Positions 60,601 to 63,858 of a DNA stretch of 64,000 nt are shown here, in pieces. Both the position numbers and the translations under genes were made by a program. Source of the DNA: Pyxicephalus adspersus (lineage: Eukaryota > Chordata > Amphibia > Anura > Pyxicephalidae); contig NC_092862.1 in NCBI RefSeq assembly GCF_032062135.1, positions 65,407,608 through 65,471,607 on the forward strand. The letters run 5' to 3'. Every line of letters starts with the position of its first letter. Positions within the stretch are counted from its first letter, which is position 1. The notes beneath the pieces are model-generated. The model did not search any database. It was not told the origin of the DNA and saw nothing but the letters and a program-made list of their open reading frames with translations.

Positions 60601-61698
60601 TTACACCACACCGGAAAATGCACAACTGCCTAGCAATTAGACCAAGAGATGTTACAGCTGTCAAAGTGCTCAAAAACCATTTCCTTAATAGCTGCATACT
60701 ATTTATTACTCACTGCCATTAAAAAAAAGCCTAGCATATCACACCTTTCTGCAAAGTTTAAATTTATTTAAGCACATTAAATCCATTCTCAACTGAAACA
60801 CTTCTTTGTTTGGGGACACATATAGTAAGTGCCGTGTTATGTATCCACTGACCAGAGGGGGTATTAATAAGGAGTACCCTGTATTTACGTTTGTTGATGC
60901 AAACAGTGGTGATAACACAATAACCTCAGCACAGCTCTTTGCATTATTGAGCACCCCCACCACTAGAAGAATATTAAGGAAAAAAGAGGAACCTGAACAT
61001 CACATGACTGGCCTTAAGACATCTGGAAAAGGTAATACCATTTTTTAAAGTGTAAAATAGACATTGGGGCTAGTACAAGGGTGAGAAGTTGTGCCTTAGT
61101 TTTTTCTTTCCTTTTGAATATAAAGTAAAATGTTGCTGAAAAGTTTCCAAATTTGCTGACGTTTCCAAGTATATAAACACCAAGTAAATGGTGTTTATTT
61201 TAGCATGACCAACTGGAGACATGCTTTAAATACATATAAAGTCTGAGCTCTGATAAAATGAAGAAATGATTTTGGAGGACCCTACATTTATTGCACTAGA
61301 TTATGGTGTAATTTAAAATATTTAAAAAAAACACGAAGATGACTGCACTTCATTTCTCTTCATAAGATTTTGTATTCCTGTGTATTTTATTTAAAATATT
61401 TGAAACATTGGCCTCAAGTTTATTTAAATATTTAGGAAACGGAAGATAAGTCAGATACTCCATCACCAAATCTTACATTTTCTTTGCATAATGAGCTTGA
61501 GTCACTGTGTACTAAGTGGATGTAGATTTGGAAATAAGTGTGATCGCGTTAGCATGAGTGGAATGAAAGCAAGCCGTTTAGCTGTTAATAGATTTTTTAA
61601 GGGAATATAGAACTTACTTTTCAGAACCTTTTCCAATTTTTGCGTCATTGAACCTTCTACTTTTTCCGTACCATCCGATTCCAATTTTTGATGGATTG
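10937..61698 (-). CDS. EXOC2: EXOC2 (exocyst subunit Sec5), 22 C-terminal exons; 5' part outside window
   Basis: Exocyst complex component 2 (Sec5) is part of the octameric tethering complex that docks post-Golgi vesicles at the plasma membrane; its N-terminal TIG domain binds RalA/RalB. Twenty-two exons on the minus strand (61698 down to 10937) join in phase into 2117 coding bases, giving 705 residues plus TAA. All introns are GT-AG. The translation follows recalled human EXOC2 (924 aa) from about residue 220 to the end with no exon missing. Diagnostic blocks are [105 protein letters not shown] and [12 protein letters not shown]. The part present is the helical-rod body (Sec5 core and C-terminal CATCHR-type bundles). 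The TIG domain and promoter lie beyond 64000. The gene converges with IRF4. No frameshift or premature stop is seen, so it looks functional. Confidence 0.97.
11031..11967 (-). other. EXOC2: EXOC2 intron between exons U and V
   Basis: 937 bp, GT-AG. AT-rich; no repeat or gene recognised. Confidence 0.9.
11968..12027 (-). CDS. EXOC2: EXOC2 exon U
   Basis: 60 bp, acceptor TTGCACAG and donor GTGAGT. Encodes (K)[19 protein letters not shown] and splits a further Lys codon (AA|G). The [13 protein letters not shown] motif is diagnostic. Confidence 0.97.
12665..12983. mobile_element. hAT-like non-autonomous element, family 1 copy 2
   Basis: 319 bp, from CAGTGGTCCCCAAACTTTTG to TTGGGGACTTCTG, in the opposite orientation to the copy at 1383 (inner words such as ATGCCAGAAC and TCGCAGGTCTGAG are reverse complements). 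No exact 8-bp target duplication is visible, so the edges have mutated. It lies in the EXOC2 intron between exons T and U. Confidence 0.8.
13122..13183 (-). CDS. EXOC2: EXOC2 exon T
   Basis: 62 bp, acceptor CCCATCAG and donor GTAAGT. Encodes [20 protein letters not shown] and splits a Lys codon. Corresponds to ARLEICALRDTVAVYL of the human protein as recalled. Confidence 0.96.
13438..13661. repeat. Palindromic repeat, family P copy 1
   Basis: About 220 bp, almost fully self-complementary: left arm GATTTATTAAAGCTCTCCAA and GGTGATCCAGCAAACC, right arm CTTGGAGAGCTTTAATAATT and CCTGGATCACCCAGC. Other copies at 47268, 50101 and 63859. It is a MITE of unassigned superfamily in the EXOC2 intron between exons S and T. 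Confidence 0.8.
14061..14183 (-). CDS. EXOC2: EXOC2 exon S
   Basis: 123 bp, phase 0 at both ends, acceptor AATTCCAG and donor GTGTGC. Encodes [20 protein letters not shown] through FSRNGALQ, including the conserved [13 protein letters not shown] motif. It is more GC-rich than its surroundings. Confidence 0.97.
14184..14824 (-). other. EXOC2: EXOC2 intron between exons R and S
   Basis: 641 bp, GT-AG. No repeat or gene recognised. Confidence 0.9.
14825..14880 (-). CDS. EXOC2: EXOC2 exon R
   Basis: 56 bp, acceptor GTTTTCAG and donor GTAGGT. Encodes (G)[18 protein letters not shown], matching human exactly as recalled. It is separated from exon Q by the largest intron in the window (about 11.9 kb). 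Confidence 0.97.
15645..15766. mobile_element. Small hAT-like MITE
   Basis: 122 bp with ends CAGGGGTGGATGTA and (reverse complement) CAGGGGTGGACATA, flanked by near-identical 8-mers CCTTTGTA and CCTTTTTA (7 of 8). The size of target site and the CAGGGGT ends indicate hAT. Different internal sequence from family 1. Confidence 0.75.
16085..16345 (+). pseudogene. LINE 3' fragment with reverse-transcriptase C-terminal remnant
   Basis: One frame reads [12 protein letters not shown] near 16150-16185, followed by [10 protein letters not shown]. This resembles the (S)RAAxxLWNxLP...FKxxLKTxLF tail typical of CR1/L2/Rex-type LINE ORF2 proteins. It is followed by TAGATTGCAAGCTCTTCGGG, a 3' end motif that is common in frog repeats as I remember. 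Degraded and truncated. Confidence 0.55.
17599..17952. mobile_element. Tc1/mariner-type palindromic MITE
   Basis: 354 bp, starts CAGTTAGGTCCATAAATATT and ends with the inverse ...TATGGACCTAACTG, flanked by TA on both sides (17597-17598, 17953-17954). The two halves are complementary over most of their length (TTAATTCAGTGGGTTGAA against TTCAACCCACTGAATTAA). TA targeting and the CAGT start fit Tc1/mariner. Confidence 0.88.
18300..18506. mobile_element. Possible hAT fragment
   Basis: The right end GAGCCCAGGTTAAGAACCATTG is the inverse of the CARTGGTTCTTAACCTGGG terminus seen in Charlie-like hATs. The left end was not found, so the left limit is approximate. Confidence 0.4.
22974..23037. mobile_element. 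Solo end of a piggyBac-like element
   Basis: ATAACCTCCCTGGTGGTCTG...ATGTCAG parallels the first 60 bases of the adjacent element (CCCCCCTAGCTTTC...CTGTCAG). It looks like a left end cut off by the insertion that starts at 23042. Confidence 0.6.
23042..23930. mobile_element. piggyBac-like element, TTAA-flanked, copy 1
   Basis: 889 bp from CCCCCCTAGC to GCCAGGGGGG, with TTAA on each side (23038-23041, 23931-23934). TTAA target choice and C-run ends indicate the piggyBac superfamily. Internally it has an AT-rich region and then two separate right-end modules containing CGAGTGTGACTCGGG/CGAGTCACACTCGGG hairpins (23680-23755 and 23845-23930). This suggests one copy nested in or fused to another. 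No transposase frame. Confidence 0.8.
23979..24369. mobile_element. MITE with TATACTTGAGTATAAACC ends
   Basis: About 390 bp. The left end GAATATACTTGAGTATAAACC is mirrored by the right end GGTTTATATTTAAGTATATA. A second inverted copy of the motif (TTTGGTTTATACTCAGG) lies at 24042-24060. Superfamily not assigned. Confidence 0.55.
26763..26904 (-). CDS. EXOC2: EXOC2 exon Q
   Basis: 142 bp, acceptor CCTTTTAAG and donor GTAATG. Encodes [20 protein letters not shown] through [12 protein letters not shown] and splits a Gly codon. The [20 protein letters not shown] block is identical to recalled human EXOC2. Confidence 0.98.
27555..27980. mobile_element. MITE with TTAAAGTGGAACTA ends
   Basis: Ends CTTAAAGTGGAACTAAACC and (inverse) TATAGTTCCACTTTAAG, about 425 bp. 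Inner sequences (TTTTGAAGAAGGGACGG near one end, GTCCCTTCCACAA near the other) also mirror each other. No coding capacity. Confidence 0.75.
29268..29841. mobile_element. piggyBac-like element, TTAA-flanked, copy 2
   Basis: 574 bp from CCTCCCTAGTGG to CTCTAGGGGGG, with TTAA on both sides (29264-29267, 29842-29845). Right-end module CCCCGAGTGTGACTCGGGG...CAGTCACACTTGGGG as in copy 1. Contains a GTATTGAATGCAATAC palindrome shared with copy 3, and a GC-rich block around 29595-29720. Confidence 0.85.
30193..30309 (-). CDS. EXOC2: EXOC2 exon P
   Basis: 117 bp, phase 0 at both ends, acceptor CTTCCTTAG and donor GTATAC. Encodes [20 protein letters not shown] through [10 protein letters not shown], a conserved C-terminal helical region. 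Confidence 0.97.
30310..32616 (-). other. EXOC2: EXOC2 intron between exons O and P
   Basis: About 2.3 kb. Contains a LINE 3' fragment (31640-32085). An 83-codon frame at 32236-32487 (+) has no recognisable family. Confidence 0.85.
31640..32085 (+). pseudogene. Retrotransposon (LINE-like) 3' end
   Basis: A 60-codon frame (31681-31863) contains [19 protein letters not shown] and [10 protein letters not shown], the conserved tail of many retroelement reverse transcriptases (WNxLPxEVV, then FKxxLDxFL). It is followed by a 3' tail TTTTTTCAACCTAACTATGC then AACTATGTAA. The upstream enzyme domains are missing, so it is a 5'-truncated insertion. Confidence 0.65.
32617..32683 (-). CDS. EXOC2: EXOC2 exon O
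   Basis: 67 bp, acceptor TTTTTTAAG preceded by a long T tract on the minus strand, and donor GTGAGT. Encodes (H)[20 protein letters not shown] then SP. The [11 protein letters not shown] block is diagnostic. Confidence 0.96.
32684..33271 (-). other. EXOC2: EXOC2 intron between exons N and O
   Basis: 588 bp, GT-AG. Nothing recognised except the T-rich acceptor tract of exon O. Confidence 0.9.
33272..33333 (-). CDS. EXOC2: EXOC2 exon N
   Basis: 62 bp, acceptor TTTTTGCAG and donor GTATGT. Encodes [20 protein letters not shown] and splits a His codon (CA|T). The STKPD motif anchors it. A less conserved linker begins at its end. Confidence 0.94.
33334..34334 (-). other. EXOC2: EXOC2 intron between exons M and N
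   Basis: About 1.0 kb. Contains a CA/CT-rich stretch (33560-33700) and an inverted SINE copy (33738-33912). Confidence 0.9.
33738..33912 (-). repeat. tRNA-derived SINE-like repeat, degenerate copy
   Basis: Reverse complement of the elements at 35557 and 57362: it reads GGCTTAGAGGTTAGCACTTT at the head and ACCAGGTTCCAATCTCGGCG at the B-box position. The box is mutated and the 3' tail is missing. Confidence 0.7.
34335..34394 (-). CDS. EXOC2: EXOC2 exon M
   Basis: 60 bp, phase 0 at both ends, acceptor TATATACAG and donor GTGAGT. Encodes [20 protein letters not shown], matching the recalled human segment VFQQPKTQEEVCQLSINIMQ. The longer open frame around this site (34116-34487) is a read-through of intron sequence and not a separate gene. 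Confidence 0.95.
34395..35135 (-). other. EXOC2: EXOC2 intron between exons L and M
   Basis: 741 bp, GT-AG. A short (TA)n run near 35005; otherwise nothing recognised. Confidence 0.9.
35136..35216 (-). CDS. EXOC2: EXOC2 exon L
   Basis: 81 bp, phase 0 at both ends, acceptor CTTTATAG. Two donors overlap in AGTGTAAGT; the one after AGT (GTAAGT) keeps the frame into exon M and gives the expected Ser. Encodes [20 protein letters not shown] then CKPAEAS. Confidence 0.96.
35217..36912 (-). other. EXOC2: EXOC2 intron between exons K and L
   Basis: About 1.7 kb. Contains the SINE at 35557-35876; the remainder is unremarkable. Confidence 0.9.
35557..35876 (+). repeat. tRNA-derived SINE-like repeat
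   Basis: Head with a pol III A-box-like GGTAGCTCAGAGG and B-box GGTTCGAATCTC (35611-35622). The body includes TTTCCTCCCACACTCCAAAA, and the tail TTGGCGCTATATAAATACTG is followed by AATAATAAAA. The same order occurs at 57362-57692. Confidence 0.85.
36913..36974 (-). CDS. EXOC2: EXOC2 exon K
   Basis: 62 bp, acceptor TTTTTTTCAG and donor GTAAGT. Encodes (E)[20 protein letters not shown]. The [14 protein letters not shown] block continues into the next exon. Confidence 0.96.
36975..38285 (-). other. EXOC2: EXOC2 intron between exons J and K
   Basis: About 1.3 kb. A (GT)n run near 37137-37150 and a C run near 37802-37815; no gene or transposon recognised. Confidence 0.9.
38286..38407 (-). CDS. 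EXOC2: EXOC2 exon J
   Basis: 122 bp, acceptor ACTTTTAG and donor GTAAAT. Encodes (R)[20 protein letters not shown] through [14 protein letters not shown]. Strong match to the conserved LTALEIP and LDLRVRCV segments. Confidence 0.97.
38408..39139 (-). other. EXOC2: EXOC2 intron between exons I and J
   Basis: 732 bp, GT-AG. Its main content is the palindromic MITE at 38475-38691. Confidence 0.9.
38475..38691. mobile_element. Palindromic MITE
   Basis: About 217 bp. The left end AGGGTCTATTTATAAATGTT and TTCACCCAAGA is mirrored by the right end TCTTGGGTGAAAAC and TTTTATAAACAGATCCC (about 31-bp arms). The interior is AT-rich with inverted ACATTTTTCACACA / TGTGTGAA words. Confidence 0.75.
39140..39297 (-). 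CDS. EXOC2: EXOC2 exon I
   Basis: 158 bp, acceptor GTGCTCTAG and donor GTAAAG. Encodes [20 protein letters not shown] through [13 protein letters not shown] and splits an Arg codon. Contains the conserved QYGGW and SGPWLAH motifs. Confidence 0.97.
39694..39762 (-). CDS. EXOC2: EXOC2 exon H
   Basis: 69 bp (23 codons, phase 0 at both ends), acceptor TTGTTTAG and donor GTAAGA. Encodes [20 protein letters not shown] then DFK. Basic and more variable than its neighbours. Being phase-neutral, it could be skipped without a frameshift, but nothing here shows that it is. Confidence 0.94.
39763..42234 (-). other. EXOC2: EXOC2 intron between exons G and H
   Basis: About 2.5 kb. A possible hAT end near 40600-40675. 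Repeat-like sequence around 41100-41360 (repeated GGGAAATC/TTTCC words) is not assigned to a family. No gene. Confidence 0.85.
40600..40675. mobile_element. Possible hAT end fragment
   Basis: The sequence ends AAAAATTGACCACCACTG, inverse of a CAGTGGTGGTCAA hAT terminus, with an AGGCCACA block typical next to such ends. The opposite end was not found. Confidence 0.35.
42235..42359 (-). CDS. EXOC2: EXOC2 exon G
   Basis: 125 bp, acceptor TTTTTTAG and donor GTAAAA. Encodes (S)[20 protein letters not shown] through [18 protein letters not shown]. The [16 protein letters not shown] block is diagnostic for EXOC2. Confidence 0.97.
42360..44068 (-). other. EXOC2: EXOC2 intron between exons F and G
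   Basis: About 1.7 kb. Contains the MITE at 42541-42877; the remainder is AT-rich without features. Confidence 0.9.
42541..42877. mobile_element. MITE, same family as 6547-6830
   Basis: About 337 bp, ending CTCCAACGACAAAAGTCCTA and TTGTGTACGTAGCCTTAG. Inverted, this reads CTAAGGCTACGTACACAA, like the terminus of the CpG-dense element at 5169. The inner GGGGGAGAGAGCGC and GGAAAGGAATGTGAAAGATC blocks recur at 6547. Confidence 0.65.
44069..44194 (-). CDS. EXOC2: EXOC2 exon F
   Basis: 126 bp, acceptor TATTCAAG and donor GTAAGA. Encodes (G)[20 protein letters not shown] through [11 protein letters not shown]. This Ser/Pro/Asp-rich stretch looks like a flexible linker between helical bundles and differs from the human protein at several residues, as expected for a loop. 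Confidence 0.95.
45949..46353. mobile_element. MITE with AAGGCTGGGTCTACACAGAC ends
   Basis: The left end TAAGGCTGGGTCTACACAGA is mirrored by the right (inverse) AAGGATGAGTCCACACAGAC. Flanking ATCTTA / ATCTTT may be an imperfect target duplication. Interior has repeated AAACGC / GCGTTT words. Confidence 0.65.
47268..47489. repeat. Palindromic repeat, family P copy 2
   Basis: Left arm GGGCCTGATTTATTAAAGCT through GATCCAGCAAACCTGGAATG; right arm TCTATTCCAGGTTTGCTGGA through GAGCTTTAGTAAATC. About 222 bp, best-preserved copy. Confidence 0.85.
48540..48567. repeat. A homopolymer, about 28 bases
   Basis: Uninterrupted A run; could be the tail of an unrecognised retroposon or a simple repeat. Confidence 0.9.
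49600..49655. repeat. (TA)n microsatellite
   Basis: About 56 bp of uninterrupted TA. Confidence 0.98.
49834..50045. mobile_element. Probable hAT-like fragment
   Basis: Begins CAGGGTTTGTCAAATTAGGG then TTCCATGGAACCCTAGG, a hAT-style CAGGG terminus followed by an internal GGTTCC palindrome. The right terminus is not clear. Confidence 0.45.
50101..50266. repeat. Palindromic repeat, family P copy 3 (shortened)
   Basis: Same left arm (GATTTATTAAAGCTCCCTAA, GGTGACCCAGCAAACCTGG) but part of the right arm is deleted, leaving about 166 bp. Confidence 0.75.
52389..52507 (-). CDS. EXOC2: EXOC2 exon E
   Basis: 119 bp, acceptor TTTTTGCAG and donor GTAAGA. Encodes (R)[20 protein letters not shown] through [12 protein letters not shown] and splits a Gly codon. 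Contains the conserved GDPAWQCI and HKWI blocks. Confidence 0.97.
53161..54292. mobile_element. hAT-like element, 1.13 kb, with internal inverted repeats
   Basis: Ends CAGGGGTGTCAAACTC and (inverse) AAGGGGTGTCAAACTC, flanked by exact 8-bp duplications ATCTAGAT (53153-53160 and 54293-54300). The CAGGGGTGTCAAACTC end and the adjacent GGGCC blocks are typical of hAT elements in vertebrates. No transposase frame survives. A region at 53945-54170 carries several direct and inverted copies of a CTATAGACGCAAGTGATGCC-like unit. Confidence 0.88.
54350..54820. mobile_element. piggyBac-like element, TTAA-flanked, copy 3
   Basis: 471 bp from CCCCCCTAGCGGTAATCC to GGAACGCTAGGGGT, with TTAA on both sides (54346-54349, 54821-54824). 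Inverted relative to copies 1 and 2: the CCCGAGTCACACTCGGGG hairpin module is at its left end. Contains TGTATTGGATTCAATACA palindromes and an (AT)n run (54588-54619). Confidence 0.85.
55600..55702 (-). CDS. EXOC2: EXOC2 exon D
   Basis: 103 bp, acceptor TTCTTGCAG and donor GTAAAA. Encodes (V)[20 protein letters not shown] through HDQKRYI and splits the next Arg codon (AG|A). Conserved helical core segment. Confidence 0.97.
55905..56234. mobile_element. hAT-like non-autonomous element, family 1 copy 3
   Basis: 330 bp, CAGTGGTCGCCAACC to GGTTGGCGATCACTG, flanked by exact 8-bp duplications TATTAGAT (55897-55904, 56235-56242). Inner GCGCATGCGC, CGCAGGCTCAG and TGAGTGACA words as in the other copies. 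Confidence 0.92.
56341..57176. mobile_element. Tc1/mariner element, internally deleted, interrupted by a hAT copy
   Basis: Left end CACTCACTGTGCACCTTATA and right end ...ACCTAAAGACGTGACCAATG then AGTG, inverse to one another and flanked by TA. Remaining antisense transposase pieces include TCAACAAAGTGCCAGAAACA and GTTGCTGCAGATTTGCC on the left and ATTCTCTGTACACC with GAGATGGTTGTGCGT on the right. These resemble a Tc1-like element that is common in fish and frogs. About two thirds of the transposase is missing. The hAT copy at 56569-56922 splits it. Confidence 0.85.
56569..56922. mobile_element. hAT-like non-autonomous element, family 1 copy 4 (nested)
   Basis: 354 bp, begins CAGTGGTCGCCAACC; target duplications CTCAATTG (56561-56568) and CTCTATTG (56923-56930), 7 of 8 matching. 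The right terminus is doubled: GTTGGGGACCGCTG (56895-56908) is followed at once by TTGGGGGACCGCTG (56909-56922). Inserted into the Tc1-like element, hence younger than it. Confidence 0.88.
57214..57295 (-). CDS. EXOC2: EXOC2 exon C
   Basis: 82 bp, acceptor CTCTTAG and donor GTGAG. Encodes [20 protein letters not shown] through EVEVFKK and leaves one base (G) of a split Val codon. Nearly identical to recalled human EXOC2. Confidence 0.97.
57362..57692 (+). repeat. tRNA-derived SINE-like repeat
   Basis: A-box-like GTGGCTCAGTGG and B-box GGTTCGAATGTG (57408-57419). The body includes GGTTTCCTCCGGGTACCCTG and TTTCCTCCCACATTCC; the tail TTGGTGCTATATAAATACTG is followed by AATAATAATAATAA. Copies at 33738, 35557 and (tail only) 59412. 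Confidence 0.85.
58389..59411 (-). pseudogene. Tc1-like transposon relic with transposase fragments
   Basis: About 1.0 kb with imperfect inverted ends (AGAAAAGAATCACCGCC left, inverse AGAAAAGAATCGCC right). On the minus strand a frame (59095-58868) starts [20 protein letters not shown], like the N-terminal helix-turn-helix start of Tc1-type transposases (MxKTKELSxDLRxKIVxLHK). It later reads through [11 protein letters not shown], which is out of the true transposase frame. The DDE catalytic region is not intact, so it is inactive. Confidence 0.7.
59412..59490 (-). repeat. SINE 3' tail fragment
   Basis: Inverted tail of the SINE family: read on the minus strand, GTACAGCGCTGCGTAATATG, TTGGCGTTATATAAAACCTG and an AATAATAAT end. 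Only the 3' part is present. Confidence 0.65.
59516..59661 (-). CDS. EXOC2: EXOC2 exon B
   Basis: 146 bp, acceptor TTATCAG and donor GTGAGT. Encodes (S)[20 protein letters not shown] through [11 protein letters not shown], one of the most conserved stretches of Sec5 (Sec5 core domain). Ends on a codon boundary. Confidence 0.97.
59891..59958. repeat. Inverted repeat (13-bp perfect arms)
   Basis: ATTCCCTGGTGGA at 59891-59903 and its exact inverse TCCACCAGGGAAT at 59946-59958. Probably the core of an eroded palindromic MITE. Confidence 0.8.
60788..60862. repeat. 75-bp direct repeat, copy 1
   Basis: TCTCAACTGAAACACTTCTT through the GTAAGTGCCGTGTTATGTAT block to GAGGGGG. Recurs in the same orientation at 62076 with about four differences. 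Confidence 0.85.
61618..61698 (-). CDS. EXOC2: EXOC2 exon A (first in window)
   Basis: 81 bp, acceptor TTTTCCAG and donor GTAAGT. Enters with two bases of an Ala codon and leaves with one base of the next Ser codon. Encodes (A)[10 protein letters not shown] through KLEKVLK, matching human EXOC2 from about residue 220, at the start of the helical core. The preceding exon (residues before SAIHQ) is not found between 61699 and 64000. Confidence 0.96.
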
Positions 61699-62075
61699 CT
61701 GGAAAATAAATGGTCATCAGAAAAAGCACACAAGTTACATTTACCAGTTCACAAAACAGCAGGACCTTACATCATTTATACCTAAGCCACTTAAATAAAA
61801 ATGTTAAGGTCAAAGCCTACATAAAATTTGTTTTTATAAAAAGTCAGCAAAACTTGAAAGGACAGAATTCATTCAAATGCTTTCCAGTACAGAGATACAA
61901 AAACTAATTTTCATAATTTAGGTATAAAGAACCTGAAAAAATGGCTTTGCAACAAAAGAATTATACATTTTTCACTTAAAGTTTTGCAGTTACATGCAAA
62001 TATCTGAATATATATGCAATTTGGAGTGGGGAAGGGTTATAGCCTTGCATAAACCTAACCCACACTTCTTGTGTT

Positions 62076-62150
62076 CTCAACTGAAACACTTCTTTGTTTG
62101 AGGACACATATAGTAAGTGCCGTGTTATGTGTCCACTGACCTGAGGGGGT
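62076..62150. repeat. 75-bp direct repeat, copy 2
   Basis: Same sequence as 60788-60862 (TCTCAACTGAAACACTTCTT, then GTAAGTGCCGTGTTATGTGT). The similarity ends at both borders. Confidence 0.85.
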
Positions 62151-62218
62151 CATAATTGTAAAAAGTTGCAAAATTTTACTGTTGTCACTGGAACACCAGT
62201 AAAGGGGGACGTTTAGAG

Positions 62219-62580
62219 CAGCGGTCGCCAACCGGTGGTCTGCGTGCAAATGTTGGTGGTCTGCGGATCTGGCCGGTGCATCCCCCAGCAGGGTCAGAAA
62301 AACCGTGCTTGGGGGGTGCACCGGCCAGAGCCACAGACCATGTCCCCTGTATGAATCGCAGTCTCAGGGCGGTGGGCAGGTTGTGTCCACTGGACACAAT
62401 CCACCAACTCTCCCATTGCAGGCTCAGACCTGCGATGGTAGAGTGGGTGGGTTCTGGCATCATAACATAATTTTGGGGGAAGTTTCTTCCCCTTTGAGTG
62501 ACATGTGGCTACCCGCGCATGCATGGTCCGGAGTCCGTAAGTTTAGTGGTTTGTGAGTTTCAAAAGGTTGGCGACCACTG
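62219..62580. mobile_element. hAT-like non-autonomous element, family 1 copy 5
   Basis: 362 bp, CAGCGGTCGCCAACC to GGTTGGCGACCACTG, flanked by exact 8-bp duplications GTTTAGAG (62211-62218, 62581-62588). Same inner words as the other copies (CGCAGTCTCAG, TGAGTGACA, CGCATGCATGG). Confidence 0.93.
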
Positions 62581-63639
62581 GTTTAGAGTGTAAACACTTG
62601 CTTTGGTAAAAACCTCAAAAAAGATCAGATTTTTCCTTGCTTGGGAAAATTTTCTATTCTTATTGGGCCCCTGGGGACAGGAACAAAGAGAAATTTCACT
62701 TACAGGGATCAAGGGGAGATTCTTTCTCCCCTCTCACTCTATCCAAAACTAAAAAAAATTAGGTTTTGGCTGAAACTTCACTTTATCTTTATTGTTCATC
62801 CCTTCCAACCTAAAGCGATCCAAAGACTTGAGTTCATCACCACCAGGTAGTGGCAGCCATTATCTGCTCACCAGTTCTAAAAAATTGGCGATCGACTGTT
62901 ATTGATATTTTGAGAGAACTGCTGTTTTTTCCCCAATATAAAGTAATTTAGTGCTTAGATGAATGCTAAGTTAATGAAAAGGCAAAAACTCCCCCATAAC
63001 AAATCTGCAGTGTCCAGCCACATACTAGCGCTGTATCTCAGTTTGGTTGTCTCAGACGGGGCACCTTTCTGCCAAGACGTCAAGAAATCTAAATATATAT
63101 TAAAGAGGCTTCAGTCTGCTCTATAAAACAGTAGTCATGTCTTCCATGGGATAAATTCTAGTACATCATCAACTACCCAACATGCACCACGCTTTCTCCT
63201 CTATATGCATCAGTTAAACTTAATGAGCTGTCACATCCATGACATGCTGACCACACCAGTTCTGCTTTTTGTGGATTTACGAAACTCCTATTTTTAAAAT
63301 TCTGCCAGTGACATAAAAGCGTAGATCCTAGGAAAAAGGACGCACCGAAACTTCAAGTTTATTTTGACATACAATGTATTTTTCCTAAACATTAGCTTTT
63401 TATGTCATCACATACATCAATCATATGCAAAGTGTTCAATGTAAGATAAATAGCTTCACAATCAGCAAATCAACACAAGGAATAATTACAAACATTTGTG
63501 CATTACAGCAGTAACATGAAACATATCCTATTCAGCAAAGAAAAAGTAAAGCATGCAAAGTACCAAGGAGGGTAAGCTACAAAGTTTAAATTAGTGAACA
63601 AGCCCAATTTTCATACTGGAAACCACCATTTGGTACACA

Positions 63640-63785
63640 AAGGAGTTCACGGTCAGCTGCAAAATAGGCGCATTGTATCACCTCTCCACCGACATGCTTG
63701 ACAGTTGGTAAGAGGTTTTTGTCTGATGTGCGGTTTGTTTTTTGTCAAACATGGTGCCCTATGGCCAAGACCAAGACCACTACTG
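63640..63785. pseudogene. Tc1-like transposase fragment (antisense)
   Basis: ACATGCTTGACAGTTGGTAA then GAGGTTTTTGTCTGATG and TTTTGTCAAACATGGTGCC resemble the antisense of a central Tc1-like transposase stretch common in fish and frogs. No ends were found; a short fragment. Confidence 0.5.
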
Positions 63786-63858
63786 GTTAAGCTGGCTATA
63801 GGTGTTTCAATTTAAAGTGGATTTAACTAAAACACAGATTCATTTTAATGAACACAAA

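Larger units (their letters stand above)
59662..61617 (-). other. EXOC2: EXOC2 intron between exons A and B
   Basis: About 2.0 kb. Holds an A run (about 59798-59813), a short perfect hairpin (59891-59958) and one copy of a 75-bp direct repeat (60788). No gene. Confidence 0.9.

Noticed and set aside
10937..61698. HUS1B-like single-exon gene inside EXOC2
   Set aside because: In human a retrogene lies within this gene, but no long intronless frame is present here, so it is presumably a mammalian insertion.
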